DNA of 64,000 nt, taken from the NCBI GenBank assembly GCA_023410535.1, contig JAEYPR010000030.1, positions 37,919 through 101,918 of the forward strand, written 5' to 3'. Position 1 is the first letter of the stretch, and the number at the start of each line of letters is the position of its first letter. The stretch comes from Bacillota bacterium (GTDB taxonomy: Bacteria > Bacillota > UBA4882 > UBA8346). Shown piece by piece: positions 25,219-34,875 of this stretch. The translations under genes were made by a program, and so were the position numbers. A model generated the notes under the pieces. It was not told the origin of the DNA and made no database searches. It saw only the letters and a program-made list of their open reading frames with translations.

Positions 25219-26379
25219 TTGCGCAAAGCGATTAACCAGGAACGCATGCGTTCCCTCAATAAACACCAAATCTTCGCCGTGGTGAAACAAGCCGGCCCGG
25301 TCTCGAAAAAGGCCATTGCCGATACCTTGGGAATCAGCTTGACGACGGTTTCCACCTTCATCAACGAGTTACTCGACGAGGAGAAACTGGTCCCGTGCGG
25401 AACCTCCAAATCGACCGGGGGCCGCAAATCGGAGGTCTTCACCCTCAATCCCAACGCCCGATACGTGATCGGAGTCGATATCCAGGTCGACCGCTTAGTC
25501 AGCGTGATCCTGAACTTCACCGGCGATCCGCTTTATACGAAGACCACCCTGTTGACCGAGACCGACGAATGGTATGTCGCCGCTCTGTTGAAGGAACAAA
25601 TCGCCCATTGCGTCGACCAGGCGGACATCCCCCCGGGCAAACTGGGGGCGATCGGCATCGGCGTACCCGGAATCGTCGATCCCGGGAGTTCCCTGATTGA
25701 GTTCGCTCCCAATCTCGGTTGGCGTTCGGTCAACCTCGCCGCGATGCTGGCCCTCGAACTGCCGCTGGTGATCGAAAACGAGGCCAACGCCGCCGTGCTC
25801 GGCGAGAAAACGTACGGTTTAGGCCGTGTCCATTCCAATATCGCTTTCATCTCCATCGGCAGCGGCATCGGCACCGGTTTAGTCCTGAACAATGCGCTCT
25901 ACCGGGGTTTTGCCAACAACTCCGGTGAATTCGGCCATATGACCGTGGTCCCCGACGGCCTGCCCTGCCGTTGCGGCAACCGGGGCTGTTGGGAGGTTTA
26001 CGCTTCCGACGACGCCGCCTTGAAACGGTTCCGCGAACAAACCGGCACGCCGCTCGTCGATTTTGACGCCCTGCTTCAACTGGCCGCAGCGGGCGACCCG
26101 GTCGCGCTGGGAGCGCTGGAGGAGACCGCCCGCTATCTAGGGATTGGTTTGGCCAACATCGCTAACGCGTTAAACCCCGAATTGATCGTTCTGGGCGGCA
26201 AACTTGCCCAGCATCAGCCGTTAATCCGCAATCGCCTGCTGCGGGAGGTGAAAGGGCGCGCCTTAGACCGCGCTTTTCGCGGTTTGACGGTGGACTTTTC
26301 GACATTGGGCGTTCAAGCGACGGCGTTGGGTGTAGCGGGACTGGCGTTACAACGGGTGATTGCCGAACCGGAACCTTAA
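25219..26379 (+). CDS. xylR: ROK-family transcriptional repressor, XylR-like
   Basis: A 386-residue ROK protein with an N-terminal winged helix-turn-helix (about residues 12-70; KKAIADTLGISLTTVSTFINELLDE) followed by a sugar-kinase-fold sensor domain with GVDIQVDR, GIGVPGIVD and the ROK zinc motif CRCGNRGCWE (about residue 253). Length fits XylR rather than ROK kinases, which lack the HTH. TTG at 25219 with AAAGGATG eight bases upstream. It sits directly upstream of xylulokinase and xylose isomerase genes on the same strand, so xylose is the likely inducer. Confidence 0.88.
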   Translation: MRKAINQERMRSLNKHQIFAVVKQAGPVSKKAIADTLGISLTTVSTFINELLDEEKLVPCGTSKSTGGRKSEVFTLNPNARYVIGVDIQVDRLVSVILNFTGDPLYTKTTLLTETDEWYVAALLKEQIAHCVDQADIPPGKLGAIGIGVPGIVDPGSSLIEFAPNLGWRSVNLAAMLALELPLVIENEANAAVLGEKTYGLGRVHSNIAFISIGSGIGTGLVLNNALYRGFANNSGEFGHMTVVPDGLPCRCGNRGCWEVYASDDAALKRFREQTGTPLVDFDALLQLAAAGDPVALGALEETARYLGIGLANIANALNPELIVLGGKLAQHQPLIRNRLLREVKGRALDRAFRGLTVDFSTLGVQATALGVAGLALQRVIAEPEP

Positions 26380-26461
26380 CCGGACCGCGGCTGGATTCCA
26401 AGGTTCGTTGATGCGTTTATGCGTTGGTTTCCATTCACTATTTCGTAAGGAGTGATCAGGC

Positions 26462-27955
26462 ATGGGCTATTTATTGGGTTACGACATTGGGAGCTCCTCG
26501 GTGAAAGCTTCGTTGCTCGACGCCGCCACCGGCGCGGTCGTCGCGGCCGCCACTTCGCCGCAGGGAACGGAACTGTCGATCGCCGCCCCCCAACCGGGGT
26601 GGGCCGAACAAGACCCCGCCACCTGGTGGGAGCATGTCAAACTAGCTACGGCGGCGCTAGGCGAGCGGGGCGGGGTCAAGCTCCGGGAGGTGCGGGCGAT
26701 CGGCATCTCCTACCAAATGCACGGACTGGTGCTTGTCGACCAAAACCACCAAGTCTTGCGCCCGGCGATCATTTGGTGCGACAGCCGGGCCGTCGCCATT
26801 GGCGAAGCGGCCTTTGCGGCCTTGGGAACCGATAACTGCCTACGCCACCTGCTGAACTCCCCAGGGAATTTCACCGCCTCCAAATTGCGCTGGGTCCGCG
26901 AACATGAGCCGGAAGTGTACGCCAAGACCTACAAAGCGATGTTGCCCGGAGAATATATCGCTATGTTGCTGACCGGCGCGATCGTCACCACCCCTTCGGG
27001 TCTCTCCGAGGGAATCTGGTGGGATTACCAAACGCAAACCCCGGCCCAAATGGTCCTGGACCATTATCAATTGAATCCCGGCCTGTTGCCGGAGGTGCGG
27101 CCGGTCTTCGCCAACCAAGGCGAGTTGACAGCCCAGTCCGCCGCAGAACTTGGCTTACAACCCGGAACCGTCGTCGCCTACCGCGCCGGGGATCAACCCA
27201 ACAACGCCTTCGCGCTGAACGTGTTGGAACCGGGCGAGATCGCCGCCACCGCCGGAACCAGCGGCGTAGTTTACGGCGTGGGCGACCAACCGAACTTTGA
27301 CCCCCAATCCCGGGTAAACTCCTTTGTCCACGTCAACCACCGGCCTGACGCCGCTCGCTACGGCATCCTGCTCTGCCTGAACGGGACCGCCATTCTCAAC
27401 CGCTGGCTGCGCGACCTGCTCGGCGCCGACCGGATCAGTTACGATCAAATGAACGCGATCGCCGCGCAAGCCCCGGCGGGCGCCGCCGGATTGACGGTGT
27501 TGCCTTACGGCAACGGCGCTGAACGGACCTTGGCCAACCGGGAGGTCGGCGCATTGGTCCACGGGCTCAACTTCAACATTCACCAGCGGGCGCACCTGCT
27601 TCGGGCGGCGCAGGAAGGAATCGTTTTCGCACTCAAGTACGGCGTCGAAATCATGCAGGAGATGGGCGTGACGGTGCGGACCGTCAAGGCGGGGCGGGCC
27701 AATATGTTTCTCAGCCCGTTGTTCGCCCAGACCTTCGCCACCGTCACCGGCGCCCGGGTGGAACTTTACAATACCGACGGCGCGCAAGGCGCGGCGCGCG
27801 GCGCCGGGTTGGGCGCCGGAATCTACCGCAACTGCCAAGCGGCGTTCCAGGGCTTGCAATCCTTACAAACCGTCGAACCCGATCCGACCCAAACCCAATT
27901 TTACCAAGCGGCCTATCAACAGTGGAAAGCGTTGCTCGCTGAAAAACTTAAGTAA
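26462..27955 (+). CDS. xylB: Xylulokinase
   Basis: A 497-residue FGGY-family kinase. YLLGYDIGSSSVKASLLD is the N-terminal phosphate loop; WCDSRA (about residue 102) and ATAGTSGVVYGV (about 262) are FGGY landmarks, and GRANMFLSPLFAQTFATV lies in the C-terminal ATPase half. It phosphorylates D-xylulose to xylulose-5-phosphate for the pentose phosphate or phosphoketolase route. AAGGAGTGATCAGGC precedes the ATG. The neighbouring isomerase (35 bases downstream) supports the substrate assignment, since FGGY specificity cannot be read from sequence alone. Confidence 0.9.
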   Translation: MGYLLGYDIGSSSVKASLLDAATGAVVAAATSPQGTELSIAAPQPGWAEQDPATWWEHVKLATAALGERGGVKLREVRAIGISYQMHGLVLVDQNHQVLRPAIIWCDSRAVAIGEAAFAALGTDNCLRHLLNSPGNFTASKLRWVREHEPEVYAKTYKAMLPGEYIAMLLTGAIVTTPSGLSEGIWWDYQTQTPAQMVLDHYQLNPGLLPEVRPVFANQGELTAQSAAELGLQPGTVVAYRAGDQPNNAFALNVLEPGEIAATAGTSGVVYGVGDQPNFDPQSRVNSFVHVNHRPDAARYGILLCLNGTAILNRWLRDLLGADRISYDQMNAIAAQAPAGAAGLTVLPYGNGAERTLANREVGALVHGLNFNIHQRAHLLRAAQEGIVFALKYGVEIMQEMGVTVRTVKAGRANMFLSPLFAQTFATVTGARVELYNTDGAQGAARGAGLGAGIYRNCQAAFQGLQSLQTVEPDPTQTQFYQAAYQQWKALLAEKLK

Positions 27956-27990
27956 CTAAAAATAAATCAATGTAAGGGAGGCCAAATTTC

Positions 27991-29130
27991 ATGTCAATTC
28001 CAAAATCTTACCACAGCGTCTGTCGCTGGACCTTCAATCCCGGCAAGGGCGGTTTCGTCCCGGCCGACATGCGTCCGGCGTGGGAATGGTCCAAACTGGA
28101 TTCGGTGGCCGTAATCGAACTGATCAAAAACAAGATCGCGCCGCGACTGCCGGAACATATCGAGTTGGGTTATGAAGTCCATTACGATGTCGAGGTGAAT
28201 GAAGCCAACGCCGCGGCGATGGCCGACGCGTTACGCGACGCCAAGATGAGCCTGGCGATGATCACCCCCGGCGCCCACAGCCATTTCGCTTACGGCGGCG
28301 TTGCTTCCCTGGATCCTCACGAACGGAAAGCTGCCGCGGAACTGGGCCAAAGGACCGTCGCCCTGGCCTACGGAACCATGAAAAAAGCCTGGCACGCCGA
28401 TCCGGAGTTGGCACCGTCCTTCGTGCTCTGGAACGGCTCCTACGGCTACGACCTGGCTTCGGTCGCCGTCCGCCGCATGTACCAAAATCTCAAGGAAAGT
28501 GTCGCCAACCTCTGTCAATATGAAGCGTCATTAGGCGGCCAAATGTACATCGGGGTCGAACCCAAACCCAACGAAGGCCATCCGGCGATGTTGCTGCCGA
28601 CCGTCGCTTCGGCGATCCTGTTCTTCCGCAAACTGGAGGAGGAGTTCGGCGTCGCCCGGGCCAAAAAAGGTGTCAACAAAGAGTTCGGCCATTCCGAGAT
28701 GATCGGCTTGGACCATGTTTACGACTCCGTGGAAGAGCTGGACAACAACGCCATGGTCCATATGCATATCAACAGCCAGGGCTATAACGACGGCATCATT
28801 CTCGGCGGCCCCGGCAAATACGACATCGATCACGGCGCGCGGATCAACGGCATGAACATCGCCATCGCCGGTCTGATTCAAGAGTCCGGCTTCAATCGCT
28901 GGAAGGGCCATGACATGCAAGTCCGGGCGTATGACAACGAAGCGCAAGGCATCGACCGGGTGCTCCGCTCCATTCTTTACTGGGACGCCTGCGAACAAGC
29001 CGCCCGAGAGCTCGACACCGCCGCCCTGTTCGCTTTCCTGGAGCAACGCGAGACCGCCAAGGCCGAAGACCTGATGCGCGGGGCCGTGGTCAATGCCTGT
29101 CAGATCTTTGACCGGATGTATCGGGGCTAA
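27991..29130 (+). CDS. xylA: Xylose isomerase family protein (divergent, short form)
   Basis: A 379-residue TIM-barrel enzyme. GVEPKPNE (about residue 189) matches the metal-ligand Glu strand of xylose isomerase; NKEFGHSEM (about 229) supplies Glu and His; HINSQGYNDG and KYDIDHGARI supply further acidic ligands, and VHYDVEV (about 66) may hold the catalytic His-Asp pair. It resembles short class I enzymes (about 385 residues) more than the ~440-residue class II type of most Bacillota. GGGAGG precedes the ATG. Context with XylR and XylB supports D-xylose to D-xylulose conversion; an alternative sugar isomerase activity remains possible. Confidence 0.78.
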   Translation: MSIPKSYHSVCRWTFNPGKGGFVPADMRPAWEWSKLDSVAVIELIKNKIAPRLPEHIELGYEVHYDVEVNEANAAAMADALRDAKMSLAMITPGAHSHFAYGGVASLDPHERKAAAELGQRTVALAYGTMKKAWHADPELAPSFVLWNGSYGYDLASVAVRRMYQNLKESVANLCQYEASLGGQMYIGVEPKPNEGHPAMLLPTVASAILFFRKLEEEFGVARAKKGVNKEFGHSEMIGLDHVYDSVEELDNNAMVHMHINSQGYNDGIILGGPGKYDIDHGARINGMNIAIAGLIQESGFNRWKGHDMQVRAYDNEAQGIDRVLRSILYWDACEQAARELDTAALFAFLEQRETAKAEDLMRGAVVNACQIFDRMYRG

Positions 29131-29152
29131 AGTTTGTCACTGGCCAATTTAA

Positions 29153-29192
29153 AACGAAAACCCCGTCGTCCAACGATGGGGTTTTCGTTTAT
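29153..29192 (+). terminator. Terminator after xylRBA cluster
   Basis: AACGAAAACCCCGTCGT (29153-29169) pairs with ACGATGGGGTTTTCGTT (29173-29189), a long stem ending in T residues. Confidence 0.9.
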
Positions 29193-29271
29193 CGTTTGCG
29201 ATTGTTCCGGTTTTCACCTTATGCCATGAGCGGTTTTACTCTTCGCGGACAGCTGCGCATTCAGCGATCTC

Positions 29272-29502
29272 GATCATTGGCGCTCCTCCGGGCTTCTCTA
29301 ATCAAGTTTCCGGGTTCCCGGCTATCTCATTCCGGTAGCCGAATCCGCAATCCCGGTTCCCAAATTTGCAATTCCGGTTCCTGAATCTTGTTTTCCGGTG
29401 CCGGAATCCTTCGCCGGGGTTCCGGAATGCTCCTGCGGGGTTCTTGTTTGCTCCTCCGAGGTACCGGAAAACTCCGCCCCGGCCGGTTTGATCGGGGTTG
29501 CG
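29272..29502. repeat. 21-bp-period degenerate array, locus 2
   Basis: From 29314 nine contiguous units of exactly 21 bases can be cut, most starting GTTCC/GTACC/GTGCC and ending TTCCG or CGGGG; two weaker units extend the array left to 29272. The last units closely match the end of locus 3 (GTTCCGGAATGCTCCT..., CTCCGCCCCGGCCGG). It separates the xylRBA terminator from the sensor operon. Confidence 0.8.
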
Positions 29503-29627
29503 GAAGTTTTTCTGCGCCGTTCGATTTCATAAAAACAGAATTTTAGGAATAAAAAGGATTTTTTAAAATTTTGTTAAATAATCTGGGTAAGCGCCTCTCT
29601 AAATAAACGGATGAAAGAGCGGATCCC

Positions 29628-30647
29628 ATGCGCACGAACTGGATTGTGGCGATCTTATCGTTATTGATGATCATTGCCGCTTTGATGCTGGTCACCCAGA
29701 CGGTAGGGTTTTTCGGAGGCGAGGCGGCGGAGACGGTCAATCCGCAGCAATATCAGGATTACCGTTACCATTTCGTGCTGATCGCCCAGACCACCGAGGA
29801 AGGGTATTGGCGGCAGGTTTTGGAAGGCTCCGGCGAGATCTGCCGCCGCGCCAAGATCGCGCTGGAAAGCTACGGGCCGAAGTTTCTCGACCCCAAGGAA
29901 CTGGAGCGCTATCTGGAGATGGCGGTTCTCTCCAGTGTCGACGGGATTTTGATTGACGCGCCCAACGACCCGACCTTCCGCCAACTGATCGACGAAGCGA
30001 CGGCGAAGCGCATTCCGGTCGTCGCATTGGCCAGCCATTTGGAGACCGACAGCAAAATTTCGTTTGTGGGGATTTCCACTTACGATTTGGGATATCAGAC
30101 CGGGCAGGCGTTGCGCCAAGCCGTAGCCGACCGGCCAATCGACGCGGCGTTACTGGTTAACTCCAACTTTTCCGCGGCCGGCTCGCAACAATATTTGGCG
30201 GGCTTTCAGGCGGCGATCCGTTCCCAGCCCAATATCGCCATCGGGCTGGTGATGAACTCGAAAGGCGAAAGTCTCAGCGCCGAAGAACAAACCCAATCGA
30301 TTATTAAAAACCACCCGGAGATCGGGGCGATCATCTGTTCCGACTCCAGCGACACGCTAGGCGTCGCCAAACTGGTGGTCGACTTGAACCAGGTCTCCCG
30401 GATTACCATCATCGGCTGCGGCCTGACCCCGGAGATCGCCAATTACATCCGGCGCGGGGTGATCCAAGGCGTGATGGCCGACGATCCCAGCGTTTTAGGG
30501 GCCCAAGGCGTAACCACCTTGCTCCGTTTGAAACAAGGCCTGGCCAAACAAGAGGTGTATCATATGCCGCTCACCTTGGTTACTTCCCAAAATGTCGATA
30601 CGGTCTACAACAATTTCAACCATCACCCGGCCGATCTGACGCCATGA
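29628..30647 (+). CDS. Membrane-anchored periplasmic-binding-protein-like sugar sensor
   Basis: A 339-residue protein: one N-terminal membrane segment (WIVAILSLLMIIAALMLVTQTVGFF) and a type I periplasmic-binding fold (YHFVLIAQTTEEGYWRQVLEG, VDGILIDAPND, IPVVALASHLE, GAIICSDSSDTLG). The uncleaved-looking anchor and the four-base ATGA overlap with the histidine kinase gene downstream suggest it is the extracytoplasmic sensing subunit of the kinase rather than a transporter component. Similar binding protein-kinase-regulator triads sense sugars in Clostridia. GAAAGAG lies upstream of the ATG, a modest ribosome site. Confidence 0.85.
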   Translation: MRTNWIVAILSLLMIIAALMLVTQTVGFFGGEAAETVNPQQYQDYRYHFVLIAQTTEEGYWRQVLEGSGEICRRAKIALESYGPKFLDPKELERYLEMAVLSSVDGILIDAPNDPTFRQLIDEATAKRIPVVALASHLETDSKISFVGISTYDLGYQTGQALRQAVADRPIDAALLVNSNFSAAGSQQYLAGFQAAIRSQPNIAIGLVMNSKGESLSAEEQTQSIIKNHPEIGAIICSDSSDTLGVAKLVVDLNQVSRITIIGCGLTPEIANYIRRGVIQGVMADDPSVLGAQGVTTLLRLKQGLAKQEVYHMPLTLVTSQNVDTVYNNFNHHPADLTP

Positions 30648-32125
30648 ACCATACGCCGGCCCGCTTTCAAACCATCCGCAGCAAATTGTTGGTCGCTTTC
30701 CTACTGATGCTGGCTACCGTCGCCCTGGTCAGTTTCATCTCCTATTACAGCGAGCAGTTTCTGTTAAAACGGGTCAATGTGCTGCTGACCCATAATGTAA
30801 AATTGAAACAGTTCCGGTCCGACGTCGACAATGTCGCCATTTATCTTGAGAAATACCTCATCTCCCGGAACTTCAACATGTTGCGCGATTATTACCGCTA
30901 CAGCCAGGCGGTGGACAGCGAGTATGCCAACCTGGGCGTGATCAAGCCGTCGCTCGAAAACGCCTTGCTGCTGGAGAATATCCACAATATGACCCGCTCC
31001 TTCCTGGCCCAAGCCGAAAAAGCGGTTCAAGCCAAACGGGCCCGGGACAGCTACGGCTATCACCAGTCCTTCATGGAAGTTTCACGCTACCGCACCAACA
31101 TCAACTGGGCCATCGACCGACTGATCACCGCTCAACTGGAGGAAAACAGCCGTCAATACCTGCTCATCGCCAACCAATTGGCCAACATTCAACAGATCGG
31201 CTTATTCTTGATCGCCGGGGCTTTGATCTTCAGTGTGATGATGACGGTCTGGCTCAGTTACCGGCTGACCAAACCCTTGGGCAAACTGGCCCACGCCGCC
31301 CAGACCATCACCAAGGGCAACTTCAGCCTGCCGCCACTGGATGTCTCCAGCAACGACGAGGTCGGCGTGGTGGCCGGGACCTTCAATACCATGGCCGCCA
31401 GCCTCGATCACCTGATCAAAGAGATCAAACGCCAAACCGATCTGGAGATCCGACTCCAAGAGCAAGAGCTGCAAAACTTATCGATGAAAAATACGGTGCG
31501 CGAGGCGGAGTTGCACGCCTTGCAATCGCAGATCAACCCCCATTTTCTCTTCAACATGCTGAACGCCGGAGTCCAACTGGCGGTGATTGAAGGCGCCGAA
31601 GCCACCGCGAACTATGTCGACAAGGTATCGTCGCTGCTCCGTTACAACCTGCGCCGTTTGGATAAACCGGTTACTATCGCCACGGAAGCCCAGCACCTGC
31701 AGACGTATTTCTTCATCTTGAGCACCCGGTACGGCGCGGACCGTTTTCAGTTTGCCGTGACCATCGATCCGGCGGTGGCCGGATTGCAAATCCCCTTGCT
31801 TACCTTACAGCCGATTGTCGAAAACGCATTAATTCACGGAGTGGAGGATCTGGAAAGCGGCGGGCAGATTACGGTCCGGGCCTGGCAGGAAGTTGACGAA
31901 GCGCTGATTGAGGTCGCCGACAACGGCCGCGGCATGGACGCGGCGACGTTGGAGCGGCTCCGGCATCAACCCGCTCCCGCTGCCGGACACACCACCGGGC
32001 TCGGCTTGCACAACGTCCGGGAACGGCTGCGGATCTCCTTTGGCGAGGATTGCCGGATGGTGATCACCAGCATCCCCGGCGCGGGTACCACCGTAACGCT
32101 GCGTTTGCCGATTGTCGCGCCCTGA
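30644..32125 (+). CDS. LytS/YesM-type sensor histidine kinase
   Basis: A 493-residue kinase: first membrane segment about residues 14-34, an extracytoplasmic helical region, second segment about 184-206, HAMP (about 207-260, RLTKPLGKLAHAAQTI...), the His_kinase domain with QSQINPHFLFNMLN (phospho-His about residue 306) and a HATPase with PIVENALIHG (N box), VADNGRGM (G1) and GLGLHNVRERL (G2). This is the YesM/LytS class paired with AraC-type regulators. It overlaps the sensor gene by four bases and is followed by the regulator, forming a three-part signalling unit in the xylose locus. Confidence 0.93.
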   Translation: MNHTPARFQTIRSKLLVAFLLMLATVALVSFISYYSEQFLLKRVNVLLTHNVKLKQFRSDVDNVAIYLEKYLISRNFNMLRDYYRYSQAVDSEYANLGVIKPSLENALLLENIHNMTRSFLAQAEKAVQAKRARDSYGYHQSFMEVSRYRTNINWAIDRLITAQLEENSRQYLLIANQLANIQQIGLFLIAGALIFSVMMTVWLSYRLTKPLGKLAHAAQTITKGNFSLPPLDVSSNDEVGVVAGTFNTMAASLDHLIKEIKRQTDLEIRLQEQELQNLSMKNTVREAELHALQSQINPHFLFNMLNAGVQLAVIEGAEATANYVDKVSSLLRYNLRRLDKPVTIATEAQHLQTYFFILSTRYGADRFQFAVTIDPAVAGLQIPLLTLQPIVENALIHGVEDLESGGQITVRAWQEVDEALIEVADNGRGMDAATLERLRHQPAPAAGHTTGLGLHNVRERLRISFGEDCRMVITSIPGAGTTVTLRLPIVAP

Positions 32126-32210
32126 CTGCTCGCGCTCCCGAGCCGGGTGGGTAAGTTTGACATCATGAACCCGCAATCGCTTAATAGTGATTTTGTAAGA
32201 AGGTGAAACG

Positions 32211-33821
32211 ATGATCCGGGTTTTAGTGGTCGATGACGAACAGTTGATGTTAGAGGCGGTCTGTAAAATCCTGACGCCCAAGACTTCGGTGGAACTGGCC
32301 ACGGCGCGCTCGGGACGGGAAGCTATCGAACTGGCGGAACGGTTCCGCCCCGATCTGGTGATGATGGATATCAAGATGCCGGGGATCAACGGCTTGGAAG
32401 CATTGGCGGAGATTCGCCGTTTCAACTCCCAGGCGGTTTTGGTGATCCTATCGGCCTACGACAACTTCAGTTACGCCCAGGACGCGATCCGGCTGGAAGT
32501 CTTTGATTACCTTTTGAAACCGGTCAACAAAACCCGGATCCTGGAGACGGTCCGCCGGGTCCAGGCTTATCTGGAACAGCAACGCGCCGCGCGTCAGGAG
32601 GAATTGACCCTGCGCGAACGGTACAAAAAACTGCTGCCGTTGATTGAGAATGAGTTTCTCCACGCGTTGCAGAGCGGGATTGACCGGGTCGCCCTCGCCG
32701 AATATCAGGAGTTATTGGGGATCGAATTCGAGGCCGGCTGCTTTATGGCCGTCCTGTACGACGAGTCCCGTTCCACTGCCGACGACATGGAACAGAAATA
32801 CCGTTTGCGCGCCAAATTAATCGAATTGGCCGAAGGCATCCGCCATCTCTTCCCCTGTTTGGTCGGTCCGGTCAAGATCAACCCGATCACCGTTTTCGTG
32901 CCGTTAAGCCGGACCGATCTCACTCCGGCGGAGTTTGAGGCCAACTATGCGGTGCGGATCATGGAGTATTTTCAACAAAATTACGGTCTTCGCTGCGCCC
33001 GGATCGGCATCGGCAATATTTACGAACATCCCGGCAGCCTCGGCCGTTCATTTCAGGAAGCAATCCTGGCGCTGAATTACGCTACCGGACAGCCGGTCTG
33101 CTTTTACCAAAACTACCGGGACCTGACCGCCACCACCTGGGAGACGGAACTCCGGGAGCAGACCCGGGAGATTAGCGAAGCCGTCCGGTTTGGCCATCTG
33201 TACCGGGTCGAGACGCTTCTCAACCGGTTGACGGTCCGCTACACCGGAGCCACTGTCACCGACCGCAACTTATTTCTCTGTGAAATGCTCGAGCTGTTGC
33301 TCGCCGCTTACCGGTTGGTCCGCGAGCACACCCGCACCAGCGTCGGTTATCCCAATCCGGTCCAACTGTTGCCGGCTTTCGGCGAATACTGCGATGTCGC
33401 GGCGGTCCTGGAACATGTTTCCCGGCAGATTCTCTCATTGACGGAAGCGATCAAAACCGGCCGCGCACATCAGATCAACACCGTGATTTTGCAAGCCAAG
33501 CAACAAATCGATCAGCTTTACCGCGAAGATCTTAGTTTGGACGACCTGGCGCAAGCGGTCGCAGTCAGCCCCTTTTATCTCAGCCGGCTCTTCCGGGAGG
33601 AGTTGGGCGTCAGTTTTACGGAATATATTACCAAATTGCGTTTGGAGAAAGCTCTCAACTTATTGGCGGATGGACTGTCGATCAAAGAGTGTTGTTTCGC
33701 GGTTGGCTATAATGACCCCAACTATTTCTCGCGGATCTTCCGAAAGCACTATCACGTCTCTCCCACCGAATACCGGGACGATCTGCTCCGACGGAAGGAG
33801 CCATTGAATTTCAATGAATAA
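32211..33821 (+). CDS. YesN-type response regulator with AraC DNA-binding domain
   Basis: A 536-residue regulator: receiver domain (VVDDEQ, phospho-acceptor Asp about 53 in LVMMDIKMPG, Lys in YLLKPVN), a large middle region (about 130-420) and two C-terminal HTH motifs of the AraC family (LSLDDLAQAVAVSPFYLSRLFREELG and SIKECCFAVGYNDPNYFSRIFRKHY). AAGAAGGTGAAACG precedes the ATG. Its likely targets are the downstream xylFGH genes. It overlaps the following lipoprotein gene by eight bases, indicating translational coupling. Confidence 0.93.
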   Translation: MIRVLVVDDEQLMLEAVCKILTPKTSVELATARSGREAIELAERFRPDLVMMDIKMPGINGLEALAEIRRFNSQAVLVILSAYDNFSYAQDAIRLEVFDYLLKPVNKTRILETVRRVQAYLEQQRAARQEELTLRERYKKLLPLIENEFLHALQSGIDRVALAEYQELLGIEFEAGCFMAVLYDESRSTADDMEQKYRLRAKLIELAEGIRHLFPCLVGPVKINPITVFVPLSRTDLTPAEFEANYAVRIMEYFQQNYGLRCARIGIGNIYEHPGSLGRSFQEAILALNYATGQPVCFYQNYRDLTATTWETELREQTREISEAVRFGHLYRVETLLNRLTVRYTGATVTDRNLFLCEMLELLLAAYRLVREHTRTSVGYPNPVQLLPAFGEYCDVAAVLEHVSRQILSLTEAIKTGRAHQINTVILQAKQQIDQLYREDLSLDDLAQAVAVSPFYLSRLFREELGVSFTEYITKLRLEKALNLLADGLSIKECCFAVGYNDPNYFSRIFRKHYHVSPTEYRDDLLRRKEPLNFNE

Positions 33822-34875
33822 ACGCCTGTGCCAATTGTTTTTGCTCGCGGCCTGTTGCCTCGCCCTCACCAGTGGTTGTTCGTGGTGGCAAGCGGTGACC
33901 GGCGGACGGCTGAAGGGGTATCGTCCCGTCCGGATCGGTTTGGCCATGGCGACCCTCCAAGAGGAACGCTGGCGGCGCGACCGCGATGATTTTGCCATGC
34001 GCGCCAAGCAACTCGGCGCGGAGCTGATCGTCCAAAACGCCAACAACGACCAGCAGGAACAGTACCAACAAGTCGAATATTTACTCAGCCGCAAGATCGA
34101 CGTCTTGGTGATTGTGCCGCACGATCTGAACCAAGCGGCGGCAGCCGCCGAACTGGCCCGGCGCGCCGGCGTGAAGGTGATCTCCTATGACCGGCTGGTC
34201 CGCAACGCCCGTCTCGATCTTTACATCTCGTTCGACAATGTCAAAGTCGGCGAACTGATGGCCGAGTACCTGGTCAACCGCGTCCCCGACGGCAACTATG
34301 TGATTATCAACGGCGCACCGACCGATAATAATTGCTATATGTTCAACCAAGGTTACAAAAACGTCCTCGCCAGCCCGATTCGCGAGAACCGGATCAAGAT
34401 CGTCTTTGAAGCCTGGGCCGACGACTGGAAGCCCGAAACTGCTTACCAATATATGCAGAGCTTATTGACCCAAGGCAAGAAATTCAATGCCGTTATCGCC
34501 GCCAACGACAGCTTGGCCAGCGCCGTCATCGAAGCTCTCTCCGAATGGCGTTTGGCCGGCCGGATCGCCGTCGCCGGGCATGACGCCGACCTCTCCGGCT
34601 GCCAACGGATTGTCGAAGGCACCCAACTGATGACCGTTTATAAGCCCATACGCAAACTGGCCTACCGCGCCGCCGACCTCGCCGTCGCCTGCGCCACCGG
34701 AAAACCGTTTAAAACCAACCACGCCCCGACGTTTAACGGCAAACATTTTGTCCCGTCCGAAATCATCACCCCCCTCCCCATTGACAAGGACAACATGGAC
34801 CTGGTGATCAAAGACGGCTTCCACCGCCAGGACGAGATCTACTTAAACCTGCCGACCCCGCGGCGATTCCGGTGA
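33814..34875 (+). CDS. XylF-like sugar-binding lipoprotein (sensor-operon copy)
   Basis: A 353-residue lipoprotein: signal peptide with lipobox LTSGC (Cys about residue 22), then a type I periplasmic-binding domain (VRIGLAMATLQEERWRRDRDDF, VIVPHDLNQAAAAAELA, ISYDRLVRNARLDLYISFDN, NGAPTDNNCYMF). It is clearly paralogous to the XylF at 35322 (shared EERW..DRD, YDRL..N..LDLYISFDN, GAPTDNN.YMF). It overlaps the response regulator gene by eight bases, so it is made with the signalling proteins and not with the ABC transporter; a role presenting xylose to the sensor, or to the importer, is possible. Confidence 0.88.
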   Translation: MNKRLCQLFLLAACCLALTSGCSWWQAVTGGRLKGYRPVRIGLAMATLQEERWRRDRDDFAMRAKQLGAELIVQNANNDQQEQYQQVEYLLSRKIDVLVIVPHDLNQAAAAAELARRAGVKVISYDRLVRNARLDLYISFDNVKVGELMAEYLVNRVPDGNYVIINGAPTDNNCYMFNQGYKNVLASPIRENRIKIVFEAWADDWKPETAYQYMQSLLTQGKKFNAVIAANDSLASAVIEALSEWRLAGRIAVAGHDADLSGCQRIVEGTQLMTVYKPIRKLAYRAADLAVACATGKPFKTNHAPTFNGKHFVPSEIITPLPIDKDNMDLVIKDGFHRQDEIYLNLPTPRRFR

